Shown in pieces: positions 25,301 to 39,700 of a stretch of DNA of 64,000 nucleotides. The notes beneath the pieces were generated by a model, which searched no databases, had not been told where the DNA came from, and saw nothing but the letters and a program-made list of their open reading frames with translations. The stretch comes from Promerops cafer (taxonomy: Eukaryota; Chordata; Aves; Passeriformes; Nectariniidae), in contig VZSE01006253.1 of the NCBI GenBank assembly GCA_013398275.1, positions 434,001 to 498,000 on the forward strand, given 5' to 3'. Each line of letters begins with the position of its first letter. Position 1 is the first letter of the stretch. The translations under genes and the position numbers were made by a program.

Positions 25301-27789
25301 GCTGAGAGTTAAAGATGTATGCGAACTGTTAAACGTAAAAAGGACATTAAAAGTTGAAATACAACATTTTACAAGTTAAGGAACTGGTACTCAACCAAAA
25401 GGTAACCAAAAGCTACAAAATAATACTATATTGCTGGAATAGAAGAAATAGCCAGCTCAAACAAGGAGAATGGGACCTTTAAAGGACTAAGGAGACCATC
25501 AGGAGAAACACTAGGAAACCCCACCCCATCCTTCCTCAAGGAATGAGACAGTGATAGCCTTCAAAAACGAGAAACCTCAAAAAATGTGATATTTGATTCA
25601 AAACACAAACATGCCTCAAGCTAAGAAGTTATGAAAAATGTTCTCAGTAAGTTTATCCGTGAGACAAATCCATCACTCCCATGAAGCACAAAACAGATTG
25701 TATTTGGGAGACAGAGAACTGTATTCCCTCACGGTGCAAGTAATTTGGGAGGCACCACGGTATTTACTTAGGGAATGACTAATTAGGTATGAAGACAATG
25801 GGGGAAGAAAAAGAAGGGGCCTCCTAATGTGCTGGAAATATAATTATTTTTAAAAATGCATGAACTGCAGCTCTAAACATGGTCTTAGGGAGGGACCAGG
25901 CACACATCAGGATTCAGCTTCAGCTCTCTGAATCAGCTGAGTGTTAAAAAGGTTTATCTGTTACCAAGCCAGACACTGGGACATCACTGAAGTAATGATG
26001 AGGCTGAGGAAGAAGGGGCCAAAGTGGCAAAAAGGAAATCCTCCTTTATCAGTCCAGCATGCACTGTGTGAAAGAGGGGCAGTCTCTGGGCATGAAGTCA
26101 GTCCCAAGATGGATGGTGAGAAGGGAGAAGGCTTCCTATGACAGGGAGAGGAGAAGCACTCTGCATAATGACTTTGTCCAAAAAGATTTTTAAGAAAAAT
26201 GATCATGAATTTCTACCTGCTGTTCAAGCACAGCCACAAATCCCTGCACTAATAAAAATCTTCCAGAATAAATGTCCCCACACTTGGGACATTTAAAATG
26301 AGGGCCTAAGGTCATAATGCAAGGGGGTCAGGAAGATCATTAAATTACCTGCAAGGTCAAAGTAATTATGACTGAAACTTATCACTTCATCATGTACTCA
26401 AAAAGCTCAGGAACTGAATTGTTGCTATTAAAAAAAGACACCATTCAGCAGGCTTCTCTACACCCACACATGTACTTATCCAATGCACCAGTACCCAAAC
26501 AGAACAAAAATATATTTTAACAAATCTTGCACAAAGTCAAAACATAATTCCTTTTACAGACATGTTAGTCCACAAATCTGCTTTTTCATTCAGCTTAGAC
26601 TGCTAGAATCACTTATGGACATCTATTACAGAGATCTGCCAAATCCATAATTTGCTTCTTGACATTAAGTAATAAATACATAATGCAGACACACATTTGT
26701 CCTTTTCAAAATTCAGCTGAAATCCATTTCTTTAGATAAGAGCATGACCTATCCAAGTCACCTTCCAAAATTCAGAAAATCTTCCTCCACCGAGGCATGC
26801 ACTCCAATCTTCATATCCTGGCTCCTACTTGAAAGAGGAGATATGTACATCCAAGCATTTGACATTAAAATAGGAATTTATGACTGCTTTGAGTGCCATT
26901 GGCATGTGGAAGTGCCATTCATAAAGCAGACACTCATGGCAGGGCTCACTGTTCAGGCAGAACCAGAGGACATCAAGATCCATAATTAAAATTTTCACAT
27001 GGAAAACCCCATGCAGGCTGCTCCTAAGCCTGGAAAGTGTTTCACTTTAATCTGTTCAACCCTACATGATACCTATTAACCTGGGTTAAATGAGTGGTGA
27101 ACTTTGTATTTTGCAAACAGCTACACACAAATTATCTTCTTAAATTTTCTTTTAAGAAGGGACGTTGATGCTGAGACCAAAGTTCATGTAAGAAAGTATC
27201 TGGCTCTGTATTGCTTACAAGTGCTGCCTTTTGGTGGCTAATGCAGCTGTAAAGGGATCCGTACTATACAACATTTAAAAAACCTCCTGGATACCAGCCC
27301 TGCTGATTAGTGCTTCAATTTCATAGTCAAATGGAGGTCACTGCAGTAGGTGTTTTTCAAAGGAAATTATTAGGATGGAGAAGGATGTAGGGAGGATTTG
27401 CTAGAGATGAAAACAAATGACACTGGCCTTGCAATAAAAATTCTGAGTGCAGCAGGGAGGGGAAGATGTATCATCATTAGCTCATTTACCGGTTGTGAAC
27501 TAGCAAGGGCTCATATCCATGAATCTTTTCATGCTGCATGCACAGTTTTAAGAAGGCAGCAAGCTCTAGCAGGCACAGTGAGATCAGACCCAGTGATCAC
27601 ACAAGTAATATGCACCCAGAGAAAAAAATAACAGTGGAAGTTTTCTAGCTGAAATACAGCTGAAGTCTGTCACACTGCAAGCGGAGCAAGAGCCATGGCA
27701 GACACCTCCGAAAAAATGAGCTGTGCTCTACTGGGGGAATTCTCCCAGTGGAGGAGGCAGAGCACTTCTCAGCTACTGCTGGGCAAAAT
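22346..27789. other. Unique AT-rich intron sequence with candidate conserved blocks
   Basis: Contains an interrupted TA-rich tract at 24313-24375 and a T13 run at 24501-24513. AT-rich, motif-dense blocks lie at about 23590-23830, 24045-24210 and 26320-26400. A 12-bp palindrome (ATGGCATGCCAT) lies at 24103-24114. The longest open frames are about 80 codons, with no similarity. Confidence 0.55.
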
Positions 27790-27890
27790 TAGAATCACAG
27801 AACCATAGAATGGCTCGGAGCAGAAAGCACCTTAGAGATGCTTTCTTTAACTGAAGACCTACTTCCATCCCTCCCACCATGGGTAGGTGC
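27790..27890 (-). mobile_element. Short CR1 3' tail fragment
   Basis: The plus strand carries the reverse-complemented CR1 terminus AGAATCACAGAACCATAGAA. A diverged CACCTTAGAGATG segment and CCACCATGGGTAGG follow, matching the order of the CR1 3'UTR. Only about 100 bases are recognisable, and the far boundary is uncertain. Confidence 0.75.
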
Positions 27891-30800
27891 ACTGAATTAT
27901 TTAGCATGGCCAGTTTCGGTAGCAGGGTGGGCTACAAGAGTGGCTTCTGTGAGATGGTGCCAGAAACTTCCCCCACGTCTAGCAGAGCCAATGTCAGGCA
28001 GCTCCAAGATGGATGTGCCACTGGCCAAGGCTGGGCCAGTTAGAAATGGTTGTAACAGCTCTGACAACATACTAAAGAAAATGAAAAAACAGAAAGTACA
28101 TTTTCTTGTTAGGTGATATAAATTAAAATATTGGCATTTACAACAAGGCAAAGCTGACTGTTAACTTCTTCCCCCATGCTCAGTGACTTCTCCTTAGGTA
28201 TGAAAATTGCTGGTGAAAAGGAGAAGAGGGGCCCAGCAGGATGGACCACTCTTGTGACTGGTTCACTGGATTTGAGTTCTGGAAAGAGGCATTTGGACTT
28301 CTAGACAAATTTAAAAGCCTAAACCATACAAACAGAAGACTCTTCAACATTCAGAGGCTGCAAACTGACTGCAAACACATCTTTATTCTCAGTGTTTTTT
28401 TATCTCTGGCTCAACTCTTCATCTACACAACTGTAGATGTAGACTGAAACATTGCTTTCGTAATAAAGGGCTGAGTTCAGTAAAGCTAATCCCCTTCCAA
28501 AACACTCAGACAGGTATTTAAATCCCACTGGCTTCATTGGGTTAAAAGCACTCAGCTAAATAGGAGGCCAGTGCTGATGGCAGAGAATAAAAATACATGA
28601 CAGACAGACAGGAAGAGAGGACATACCAGGGTAAGCACGAATTTGCTAGAGAAGGCTTTGGAAGCAAATAAAAGACAGAATTAAAAAATGGGAAAAAGCT
28701 TTCTACTTAATTGAAGATTAAGAAAAAGTAGAAATAGGAAGTGCCACTCAACTGAAGGTACTATGGGTTGACAGAAGAAGGCAGGAGATTACTTATAGTT
28801 TTACACAATTAAATTAATTCCTTTTAATCTTTTTATACATATTGTAAACAAGATCTCTCTATCCCATGAAAATTACCTTTTAAAGGCTGGGTAAATACAT
28901 TAACTAATCCAAAAATCCCAATTTTTTTTCAAATTTTTTTTCTATTTTTTGTTAAAGCAAAAGCCAAGCAGGGAAGAGTACTATGAACAGTTGTGACCCT
29001 CAGAGAGCCTCGCTTTCTCTTTAATTATTCCAAAAAAGAAACACTGCTTCAAGCAGCTAAAGAAAAAAAAAGAAAGGTCATTTAAATGGAAATGGCTACA
29101 CACCTCATTTGTAGTGACCAAGAGAATGCACCCTAAACATTCACAATATTACATAAAACCAAAAAAGCAGACAAGTGGTACCAGAAGTTCCCACTTCTTT
29201 TTTTTTTTTTTTGAGAACAGTTTAAAAAGCAGTCTAAAGCATCTAGCAAGACACAGGAGTAAAAGGAATTTTGATGATAGCTCTGAGTTTACTATTGACA
29301 TTTACTTAGTTCCTACTATTCCTTCATGTGCTCATTGCCAAATGCTGTAATTCCTGCTGGCATCTTGTACTTGTGCCCCAGGTAAAATAGCAGCACCCTG
29401 CACCAGCATGGGGGCAGACCCAATGGGTGCTTGCACGCCAATTTCAGACATCATGGAGGAACCAGGACCACCCTCAAGGCCCAACACTGCCACAGGCTGA
29501 GCCCCCAGAGTTGCAGGTGCTTGGCACGTCCCAACTCCATGCTGATGGGAAAGTGACCTTGCCACCACCACAACACAGTCATTTGAATCTCATAATTTCA
29601 TTTTCAAAGACTGATTTTTCTCAGAACAGAATATACAGATGAACAATACAAATAGGCTACACTATTTTCTTCTGCTCACTTTATATACAGATATACAGGA
29701 ATTTTGATTACAGTCTAAACAGTTCCTGTTTCACCCTAACATCAAGAGTACAACCCATCATGCTCAGCAATATGGAAATCTCAATTAACAACAAAACAGA
29801 AATGTTAATTCATCTAGGAGATGCTTCATGAGAACAGAGATATCCATCTACTGCTTACTGCCCAGTGCTCATTCAAGAGAGAAACCACATCTAAATAAAT
29901 AACTAGAGATGAAAATGCCAATGCCTCCCAGAGTTAAGAGATCTGAAGGCAAATTGCAGGAAGCCTACAGGATACAAATACTGTATTAAGGAGAAACGTG
30001 GTCTGGAGGATTTTGTGTTGAAGCTTCTGGACAATAAAACTCAAATTCAGCAGCTGCTGTCATGATATAACAACTGGCAAGACAAACACTTTTATATATT
30101 TCTTTTTCATTTGTGGCACTATACATTTTGTTGCCATGACAACTAAATGTTTTCTGCCCATCTGTATGGTGACAGAATAGACATATACATCTGTTCACAG
30201 ATCTTGTTTTTAAAAGACAGATAGTATTTTCCCAACTTCTGTATGTTTTTAAAGCTCTCTTTAGTAAGAAGCAGAATATTGCAGTTTCCCTAAAATAGTG
30301 GACCATAAATCACATCACTCAGGCAGTATGTTGCCCAGCAGACGCTCTTAACATCACTCATTGCCAGCACAAATGAAAAAATCAAAACAGAGGCTGGTGA
30401 CAAGGACCAGGGAACATTACTTTCAGCATGACTTTTTCTGTGTTGCATTTGCTTATCGCCATTAGCAATATCACTACCAAGAGACCAACTTCCTTTCTGG
30501 CTGATTAGAAACACAAAGCCATTTTCACAAAAAAAAAAGACAATATATGAATGATTAGGGATACGGTAATCTTTTTTTTATTGCCATGTAGTCTAATAAT
30601 GCTTAAAAGTCTTTGTAATATTTTCTATCCCAAAGATTCCACATCTTTTGAGCATATAATTCAATAAATAAAGAAACACATAAACTTCAGTGACATCAAG
30701 CAACTCAAACAAGGCTGTAGCATCAGTAATATTTGCGTTTGCCTAAACCTTAGGTACCTCCATTAAATAAAAAAATTCTTTCCTGCGTTACCTAGCCCTG

Positions 30801-33800
30801 TTCATACAGATGGGCCAGGCTGTGACACTCGCACATGAAATTATTCCTAATCATGATAGATTCCTGAAACCTTTAGGAAGATTTCCAGTCCTTTGCTTAG
30901 CTCCAGTCAGTGAAAAACTGAAAAAAACCCACCCAACTGGTTCCGGAGTTAAAGTAGTGCAAGGTGGAGACAACAGAGGTTTGATGGGGAATTGCTTGGA
31001 ATTCAGATTGTACTGGGAAGAAAGACACATCTACAAGAAGATAAAACCATAAAAAGCCAAGAAAAACAGAGAAGGTCAAGCAACACATGAAAGAAAGGAG
31101 AGGTCTGCAACTCTGCTTGCAGGGTAGAAGTCATAAGTTTAAACAAAATGGGAGGAATATGAGATGGCAGAGCATGCTTCCCTAAACAACTACTACCTTC
31201 TATGCCAAACAACGCAGCAAATGTTTTGGCAAGGCAGTGAAGCCATGGTAGACACGTCTTCCTTCAGCACATTTTTGAGCCAAAATACCACGTGCTGCAG
31301 GCAGCATTAATCTGCTTCCCCAGCTTCTGCATGCTGCCTCAAACCTCCTGGCCCCAAACTCAAAAATAGGAATTAGTAGCTCAGATTAATTTCTGTCACT
31401 TCTGGTAAGCCTCGTATTGGATTTAAAATGAGGACACCAAGGCAGTGCTCCTTATTGACATGGAAAATACTCTAAGCAGGCAAGTTAGCTAGCAGCTCCC
31501 GGAACTATTTATTTAGGTAAATAGAGAGAATCTTCAAATGAGCTTCTGCTGTGCTTTGCTCTCATCTACAGCTTTCCCTCCCTGCTACGCTCACATTACA
31601 CCCATGGTATGGACCCAAAACCTGCACATTTCTGGCATGCTTTGCTGTCTACTGTCCTGCAGCTGAGCATGCTGGGCTGGAGGTCCTCCTGCTTTCCGGG
31701 GGATAATATGGCACAAAAATTCTGGTTCTGAATAATATCAGAGCCCAGTCTTAGCACGTGCCCTCAATAAATTATGTATGCTATCACAAAAAGTATTACC
31801 TGTCTCAGGAACACTAAAGTGGCCTTCTCCCATGGCACCTGAAAGCCAGAAGTGTAACTCCAAAAAATTCTGTGTCCACCAGAATGGTGTCCCATTATGT
31901 CTTAAAAGGAATGCTTTCCCAAGGCAAAAGTTCAACAGCTCTATCTATGGCTATCAGCTCCACAACTGGGAAGAATGGCTAAAAACAATGCTGTAGCTTC
32001 ATTTTTTATCCATTTTAAATAATGCATCATAGGACTACTTGCAACACAAAGCCACAGCCAGCCCCTTGGCCAGGTCAGAGACATAGCAATTATGGCATGC
32101 AGGGAACAACAGCAAGGATTTGTCTCACTTGATCCTGAAATTTATTTAGCATTTTTTTTTTCACCCAGCACTGCAGTGAGCCAGGATTTGAAGCATCACT
32201 CACCACTGGAAGGCTGAAAGGAATGTCTGAGCAACCTGAGCACATAGCTGTTATGTATGTCCAGCGCAGTCAGTGTAACATTTCTATTGTTAATTATTTT
32301 GAATAAATCTACTGGCTTAAATAGGTCACTGAGATTCTACAGTTCTCCTGGGAGATTAAACTGGGAAGAAGTGACTCCTGAAGGGACTTCTCTTTAACAC
32401 CCTCTAAATACGAAGTGACTGCATTACCCAGTTGCTGCATTGCATTTTGATATGTGTCTCCATCAAAATCACTCACAGCATTTTAAAGCCATTAATCATG
32501 CAAGTATCACAACTGGCACAAAACTGCCTTCGACAATGTGATGATCATTAGACTTATTGTACAGACAGGTAAAGTGAGGCATGAAAAGGTTAGTTATATT
32601 GCCAGAGGGATTCTGTCTCTCTCCGTGACATGTAGTAAGCAGCTTTAGCCATCTGATAGTTGTTCTGACTTGTGATTTCAGCTCAAGGCCCAGGGACCCA
32701 CACCATAAACACCATGTTGCAAATAAGCATCCCAATCAGCTAACACACGGAGTCCCCACGTTAGCACACATCTTGCTCGCTCCAACACAACTGCCTCTTC
32801 CACACCAAAGCTAGGACAAAGCAGGAGCTCCTGCATGTGTTATTTCCAAGCCATTCCTCCATCCTGTTAAATTCATTTCTGGTATATCAGGTCGACTCTC
32901 CACCAAGCAACTTCCACAAAACAGGGAATTACAAACTTCCTGTATCAACAAGTAAATGTCCACACTATGTCTCAGTATGAATTTCAATGACATGAATTAC
33001 ACCACTGCAGCTCTGTGCATGGATGTTCCCAAACACACAGGGCCACAAGCATCAAAAAGGGCAATGCAATACTTTGCTTTGCACCTGATCTCCTTCTCTC
33101 CAAAACGCTTGTGTTTGCTCCACCAAAATGGCTTGTTTGCAAGGCCTGTAAATGCAACCAGAGAGCTGATCCCCCCGACTCTTTTCCTCAAAAAAAAAGA
33201 TGAGTTCTTCCCTCATGGCTTTCTTGAGCTGGTTCACCAGTGGCTGTGGGAAAAAACAGAGTCACTGAGGGGAGCTAGTAGGAAACAGCACTCAGGACCA
33301 GGCATGGGCTGCCTCTGTTGCTGTCAGAACAGATAAATGCCAGGTATAAAGGGAGTGGCAATCATAGCCCTTTTTAATTGAAAACATTGGATTCTTCAGA
33401 AGCAATTAAAGTTGCAAAAGCTTGTTGTTAGTTTGCTTGGTTAGGGGTTCTTCTGCGTATACATCAATCCTTTAGGAACCACACCAGTAAGATTGTCTCT
33501 CCTAGATCCAGGTGACCAGGGAAACAGGATCCATGGCCCCTTTACCAGAGGTTCCCATACCCTCCAGGGACTTGCCAGGAAAGTCCAAACCCTCTTGTTG
33601 AAGTGGACTGGATTAGGTTTGACAGTGTGACCACACATTTATTTCTGACCACATTCAATGTCTAGATAGAGCTTCCAACTGTTATCAGAAGAGTTTTGAT
33701 TTGTGGGTACAGAGAAAGAAAAACAGATTTTCTGAGAATTAGCTGGATTCTATCTTTGCCAGTGACAGATTAATGTTCATTATGAGAGATTAAGCAATTA

Positions 33801-34303
33801 AAGGAAATCCCCATGAAAGAGCAGAAGCATATGCAAAAGTTTTAAACACTGGTATGTTTACACAAAGAGAACAGGAACCCTTCTGTGCTCCTAACAATAT
33901 AGGAGTAGAGCACTTTGCAATGCAGCAATAGCTACAGCCAGCAACATCCACCAGCTGATTGTTTTTTCCACTTCCAGCATCAACAAATTCAATCTTTATA
34001 GTTGAGAAAATTTCAACATTATTTAGGTATTACCTTCCATTTTTAGAGAGAAGCTGCTATGGATTTTGGCAATAAATTGATGGAGGGATAAACTTTAGAA
34101 TCAGCAGTCCTAAATTCATTAGGTCACATTTGTGAAACAGATTTTGCTATTTACCCTTTAGCCAGCACAGCTAAATGCCAGTCCTGGCCCTGCCTCATAA
34201 ACAGCTCCCATCTCCTCTACAAATGTCACCATGGGCACAATCTTCCTTTTTTGATTATTTTGCTTGTCTCCAGCATGACACTCTGTACCTCAGAAGCAGC
34301 TTG

Positions 34304-34337
34304 CTGCCCACACTGAACTACTGCCCACACTGAATGT
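34304..34337. repeat. 17-bp tandem duplication
   Basis: Two adjacent 17-base units both begin CTGCCCACACTGAA and differ only in the last bases. This looks like a recent short tandem duplication in unique sequence. Confidence 0.85.
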
Positions 34338-36731
34338 TCCAAAAAAGAAGATACCTCATTAAAGGCAGAGCCACACTGGGTTGCAAAGGAGCCACACAGT
34401 CACAAAAAAGCATCTCATCTCATTAGCAAATGGCTGGCGCAACTGCTCCTCAAGGAGATGAAGATGCACCACTACTGTGAGGTACAGAAGGCACGGAACA
34501 GACTGCCCTATCCTGGTACTGTGGGAGTGAAAATAGCACATTAAATGTTTGTTAGGTTTCCAATGGAAGCTGTACCAGTAGCTCACAGGGGCTCAATTTG
34601 TTGCTTTCAGGATTTCCTTAGAGTAGAATGAGACAATGGTCTCTGAAGGGCAGTGCTGGGAGAGGGCAAAGTGAAGGAGGCTGCTCCATACTGGGAAGTC
34701 TGCCCCATACTGGGAAGGCCACACAGCCACTCAGAGCACTCAGGGCCACCCAGAAGAATCAGCCCCAAAGGCCGGCCGAGGTTTCTGTCCAGCAGCCAGT
34801 CCTGAGGGCAGCCCAGGGACTCTGGTTATCCCTGGACTGACCCTCACTGCTGGTGCTTGTGGCTATCCACTGCTCTTTTCCCCACAGCAAAACAGAAGGT
34901 TGTCACCCCAGAGGAAGCTGCATTAATCACTGATGATGGCTTACACTACAACCTGCCACCATCAAAGAGTTACCATTAAATGATAATTAAAGCACAGTAA
35001 AAAAACGAAACAAACTAACATATCCAGTGGAAGCAGAGCAGAGCAAACCAAACAAGTTCATCCTTACAAACAACCTCAAAAAGAAACAGTAAAATCCAAC
35101 CCTTTTAAAACCAGATCCAAGATCCTGTACAGTGTAAGAAGGGTGGTCTCGCATGGAATAACATGCTGGGACTCAGAAGAATCTGTCCCATCCACCAGTA
35201 TTTGCTGTGGCTAAGTACAGCTTCATCACAGACATGCCAAACACCTGAAGTTCCCATGGCTTTTAATGAATTTGTGCATTGTCATTCCTCCCTTCCAAAA
35301 AATAGAAAAACATCTCAAACTATTAACTTACCTACACCTTTCAGTAAACTGGAAACTACATAAGCATTGTACATCAAAGAGCTTCCTTCATTAAAATGTG
35401 GAAAATAATTTGTGTACTTTAGATGAAAGGTGCTCTGGGACTGTGAAGTATTCTGGAAAATTTAATTAAATCCCATAGTTATTCTCTTGCAAAAATAAAG
35501 TTTTTGGGCAAAAAAAATTAACTGATTCACAGTAACAGTTTGTTTTCTTCTTTTTGGCAAATCTTTACCTTATAAAATGAACCACTGGTGAGAAGCAAAA
35601 CCGTTTTTAATGACATATGCGTAAAGTTACATTTCCAGAACACAAATTCTCAGTAAAATTTTCAAATTAAGATGAAAAATCCCCAAATAAAGATGCATAT
35701 AATTCATTATGGGCTGCAAAGATCTAAAATCAGAAATTAATTTGCTATGCGTATTTTAGGAAAACTGAAAAGCCAGAAGCTTCAGCTGTGAAAGATAGGC
35801 AGACCTTGCCATCACACTGTGAAAGCAGAGAGCTGTTGAAACCACACACAATGAGATTACTCTCACCTTTCCCGTCCATCACCTTGAAGAATTGTTGCTC
35901 TTGTACAGTGAGATTATCATCAAAGTAATTGAAAAACATTTCCTAAGAGAAGTAGCTTCCGGCTGCCTCCCTCTCAAGGGGGGTTGTGGTAACCAGTGGG
36001 TTACTCCAGTGGATAACAGCTGCAAAGTTGAGACACATAAGAGCAAAAAATCAACACATGTACCTCATTGGAGCAGTGGGTAAGTGCCACAGTGTGTCCT
36101 GATACTCCCGGTCATTTGGTGGGGGGGATGAACTGGCGTGTACACAGCTCTCTGCACCGAGGAAACAAAGCACAGTGCTACACCTTCACACACTTCCACT
36201 CTGATGGAATACTGCAGCAACACTTGTGACAAACTTCTGGCCACAACTGAATGGATCTACCCCTTTTGCTCTCCATGGACAAAATGACCAGGTCAATGCC
36301 AGCAGGCAACTTCACTCTGAGATACACAGAGATGTATTAATGCAAACACCTAATGCAAACCAACTGCAATGAAAACCCCCTCCCTACATGCACCCTGTTT
36401 GGCTTTCTCTCAGTTATTTCTTACTGGCAAGACTTCAATGCTAATAAGACACCATAAGTGTATAAAATGCAATAAAGATGTTTACATTAAATAGCAGACT
36501 ACAGATTAAAAGAATCTGTTCCATGAGCTACAGAAGCTCATCTCCGAACATCTATTTTCAGGTAAACATGTATATGTGAATTCAAAGAGATCTGACAGTG
36601 GAAGGGCTTTTTAATTTTATTTTTTTTTTTACGTTGTTAGCAAACACCTAGCAAGTTCCAAGATTTGAACGCTGAAATTAGCCAAACAGCCTTAAAATAT
36701 GAGACAATTTTTTGCAATGAGACCAATGAAA

Positions 36732-36751
36732 GCTTGGAAAGCTTTCCAAGC
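36732..36751. repeat. 20-bp perfect palindrome
   Basis: GCTTGGAAAGCTTTCCAAGC equals its own reverse complement over all 20 bases with no spacer, centred on a HindIII-type AAGCTT. Neither flank extends the symmetry. It could be a dimeric protein-binding site or chance. Confidence 0.95.
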
Positions 36752-39700
36752 AAATGACTGATTAACCACTACTTGTAGTCCTTGAACTGCAAACAGCTTT
36801 ATAAAAAGCACCCTTTAATCCAGCTTCCAAGGTAAATCCTTGAGCCTACCTACATATTCAGGTAGAGGAAGAGATATGTGATCAGTCCAGTGTTATCACT
36901 CCAAACCAGCTCTACAAATTCCTGATTAACTCCGTCCAGTTCTACTGTTCCCTAAAAAGCTACACAACCTGCTGCAAGGTCAGACAGCCAAATGTGTCCT
37001 CAGTTTTATTGGCCAGAGGAGATTTCTCTCTCTTGGACTTGTTACAGGAAAGGATTAGGCAGTGAAACAAAATGGCTCCACGTAATCCTAGACATTGTCC
37101 AAACATCCTCCTCTGTACATCCCTGGAAGAGAGGAGGGCTCATATTGCCCTCCATATGCTCGTAAGCTCACACTTTTGCATGAACGACATCGCTTCTCAA
37201 TGCCCTTGGCTTCCACTCATGCTTTGGAACAGCTAAAATGGATTTTTCTCCAGTTTTCTCTGAACTACCATGAACTGCTGCTCATGGTCTGAAGTGATGC
37301 CAGGATAAAGCTGGTGCTCATGTGCTCAGACTTAACACCAGACGCTGGAAGTCAATTTTCCTCTAATATCATCTAACTCACTACCTTGTGGCTTGGTCCC
37401 TTTGCTGGCACCTTGGAGATAAGCTTTCTGCAGGAGCACCTGGGTATAATTTAATGGATGATGATGCATGAGCTAATACAGAGGTCACTTCTGGGATTAT
37501 ACACTAAGAGAGAGAATAACAGAAGATATAATACAATATGCTCTTGGAAACATCTCTCAAGGGTAATAAAGATGACAGGAGTAAATACAGACTACACATT
37601 TCTTTATCAATAAATAAACTACTCAGAGATTGAGACAAAACGTCCTATCACCAGGAGCATCCTGAATAATAAAGGAGATTCTCTAAACATTTTCCAAAGA
37701 AGGGAAAGCATGCAAATTACAGCTAGCTATAAAAATTGTACGTTGTGAGCTGTTTTATGGGGTATAAAGCCTAGAGAGCTGAACAGCTTGAATAAAACAA
37801 TTCTGCATGACTGGCCTCACTTTGGAAACTTTGAAAGTATGTCAGAATGATAATCAGAGCCTTTTAAAGTAAATATTTTCATAAGCTGATGCATTGTTTT
37901 AGGGTTCATATTACTGAAAAAAAGTTAAACAAATTTGCTACACTGAAAATAAGACAAGCCTTGTTCCTTACTAATTTACATCTAGAAATTACAGGGAAAT
38001 TATAAACACACAAACAAAGAATTTGTAAAAAAATTACTGGTTTCCTACCACAACTAATTTTAAGAAAAAAAGTGTTAGTGATTGTTGTCCTAACAGTAGA
38101 AATCTTATATGAAGGAACACTTCCACTGTTAAAAGCTGCCAGACATAAATCACAGAACAATAATAACATAGTACCACAGGCTCAGAAATAGCTGCTCTCA
38201 GGAATGCTTCATTCCTGCCTGACACAGATACAGGCTGACAGACCAAATTTTTGCCAGGACTGTGCTCTGTGATCCATGTGCCACACTCCTCCCCAAAGAG
38301 GCTGCTCAGGAGAGACACCATGGACGGGTTGAGGGCTGATGATCTCGTCATGAGTGCCTCTTCCAGTTGCCTCCCCTGGTAGCAATCCTCTTTTCCCAAG
38401 CCACCTCCCAGCAACACACCTCCCACTGGCTCTTCTCTTGTGGTATGGCCTGAAGTTATCTTGAAAACTGAGTTTAGAAGCCTGGGATAATAAAGAGGCT
38501 CCAAAATACTGTCTCTGGGTAATGAAATTTGCCCACACTCTCCAGGAAGATGATGAACATCTGTAATACTAGTGTCTCCAAACTCTACAGTAAATTAAAT
38601 TCTGCCAGTGAGTCCACCCAGATCCACCCACTAGCTCCTACACGCCTCCATAAAATTAAACAACTGAGAGGGAGAAAAATGTGTATCACAAATGATTTTC
38701 ATTTTACTTTACTTTGTTTCAAGGAAACACTAACAATGGCCCCACATAAATATTTATCAAACCACTCAAATTGTAGTACATGAAAGTATCCTTCAACCTG
38801 CTTACACAATAACTGAAAACTATTTTAGGAGACAGAAACAAGATGCAAGGAGCCTGAAGCAGTAAATTCATTCCTTTCTGCAAAATAGATGGAACAGTGC
38901 AGGCAGGTCTGGTTTATTGTAAACTATATCATCTGGTGTTTCTAGCTTCCATTATGAGTCATTTGAAGCCATGATTAGGGTTTTCCAGCACCAACTGCCT
39001 TCTCTAGCCACAGTTTGTCAGGAATTTCTATCACTTTTGAGGTATCCAGATAGAAGATCAGACCACTATCTTTAGCACCATAAATAAACCCATGGAGTCT
39101 GTAATAATTTGAACTCTATCTCCATTTAAAAGTACCTTTAAGTTTTCAGTACCGTGAGACAGGCCTGGCTTATTATTGTGAATTTTAGGGCTGAAACACC
39201 TAGAGATACTAAGTGAACAGGGTCATCTACAGCTTTCAATTCTTATCAGAGGTCCTCTACAGGGTTAGAAATTAGTATTAGTTAACGGCTAAATTTAAAG
39301 TTCTGATGAAAGTTAGGGGACTCAGGTTCCTGAACAACCCTAGGAAATAAAATTAATAAGTTTTGAAAGCATTCCTTAAGTCCATGCTCATGGGCTTTGC
39401 AAGAACATTAAAGATCCCATAAGCATTTCATTAACACCACTGTTTTATCTTCGTGTTTAATTTCAGTGGGACTTAAGATGTTTCTATGCTTTCCTGAGAA
39501 CAAGTAAAAAACTTGTTGCTTCAGTTTTCCCATCTGTGCAGTGGAGTTAGTAATTCCTTGCTAAGCAGGATGCTGCTCCACCAACTCTGACAAACCCTAC
39601 AAAAGCCTGTGTAGCAGAAGATGCTGATTTTGTCTTGTCTCTCTGCTCCTCTAGAACTCTCTTTGATCATTTCCTATTACCAGTACATCCATGGGTAGTG

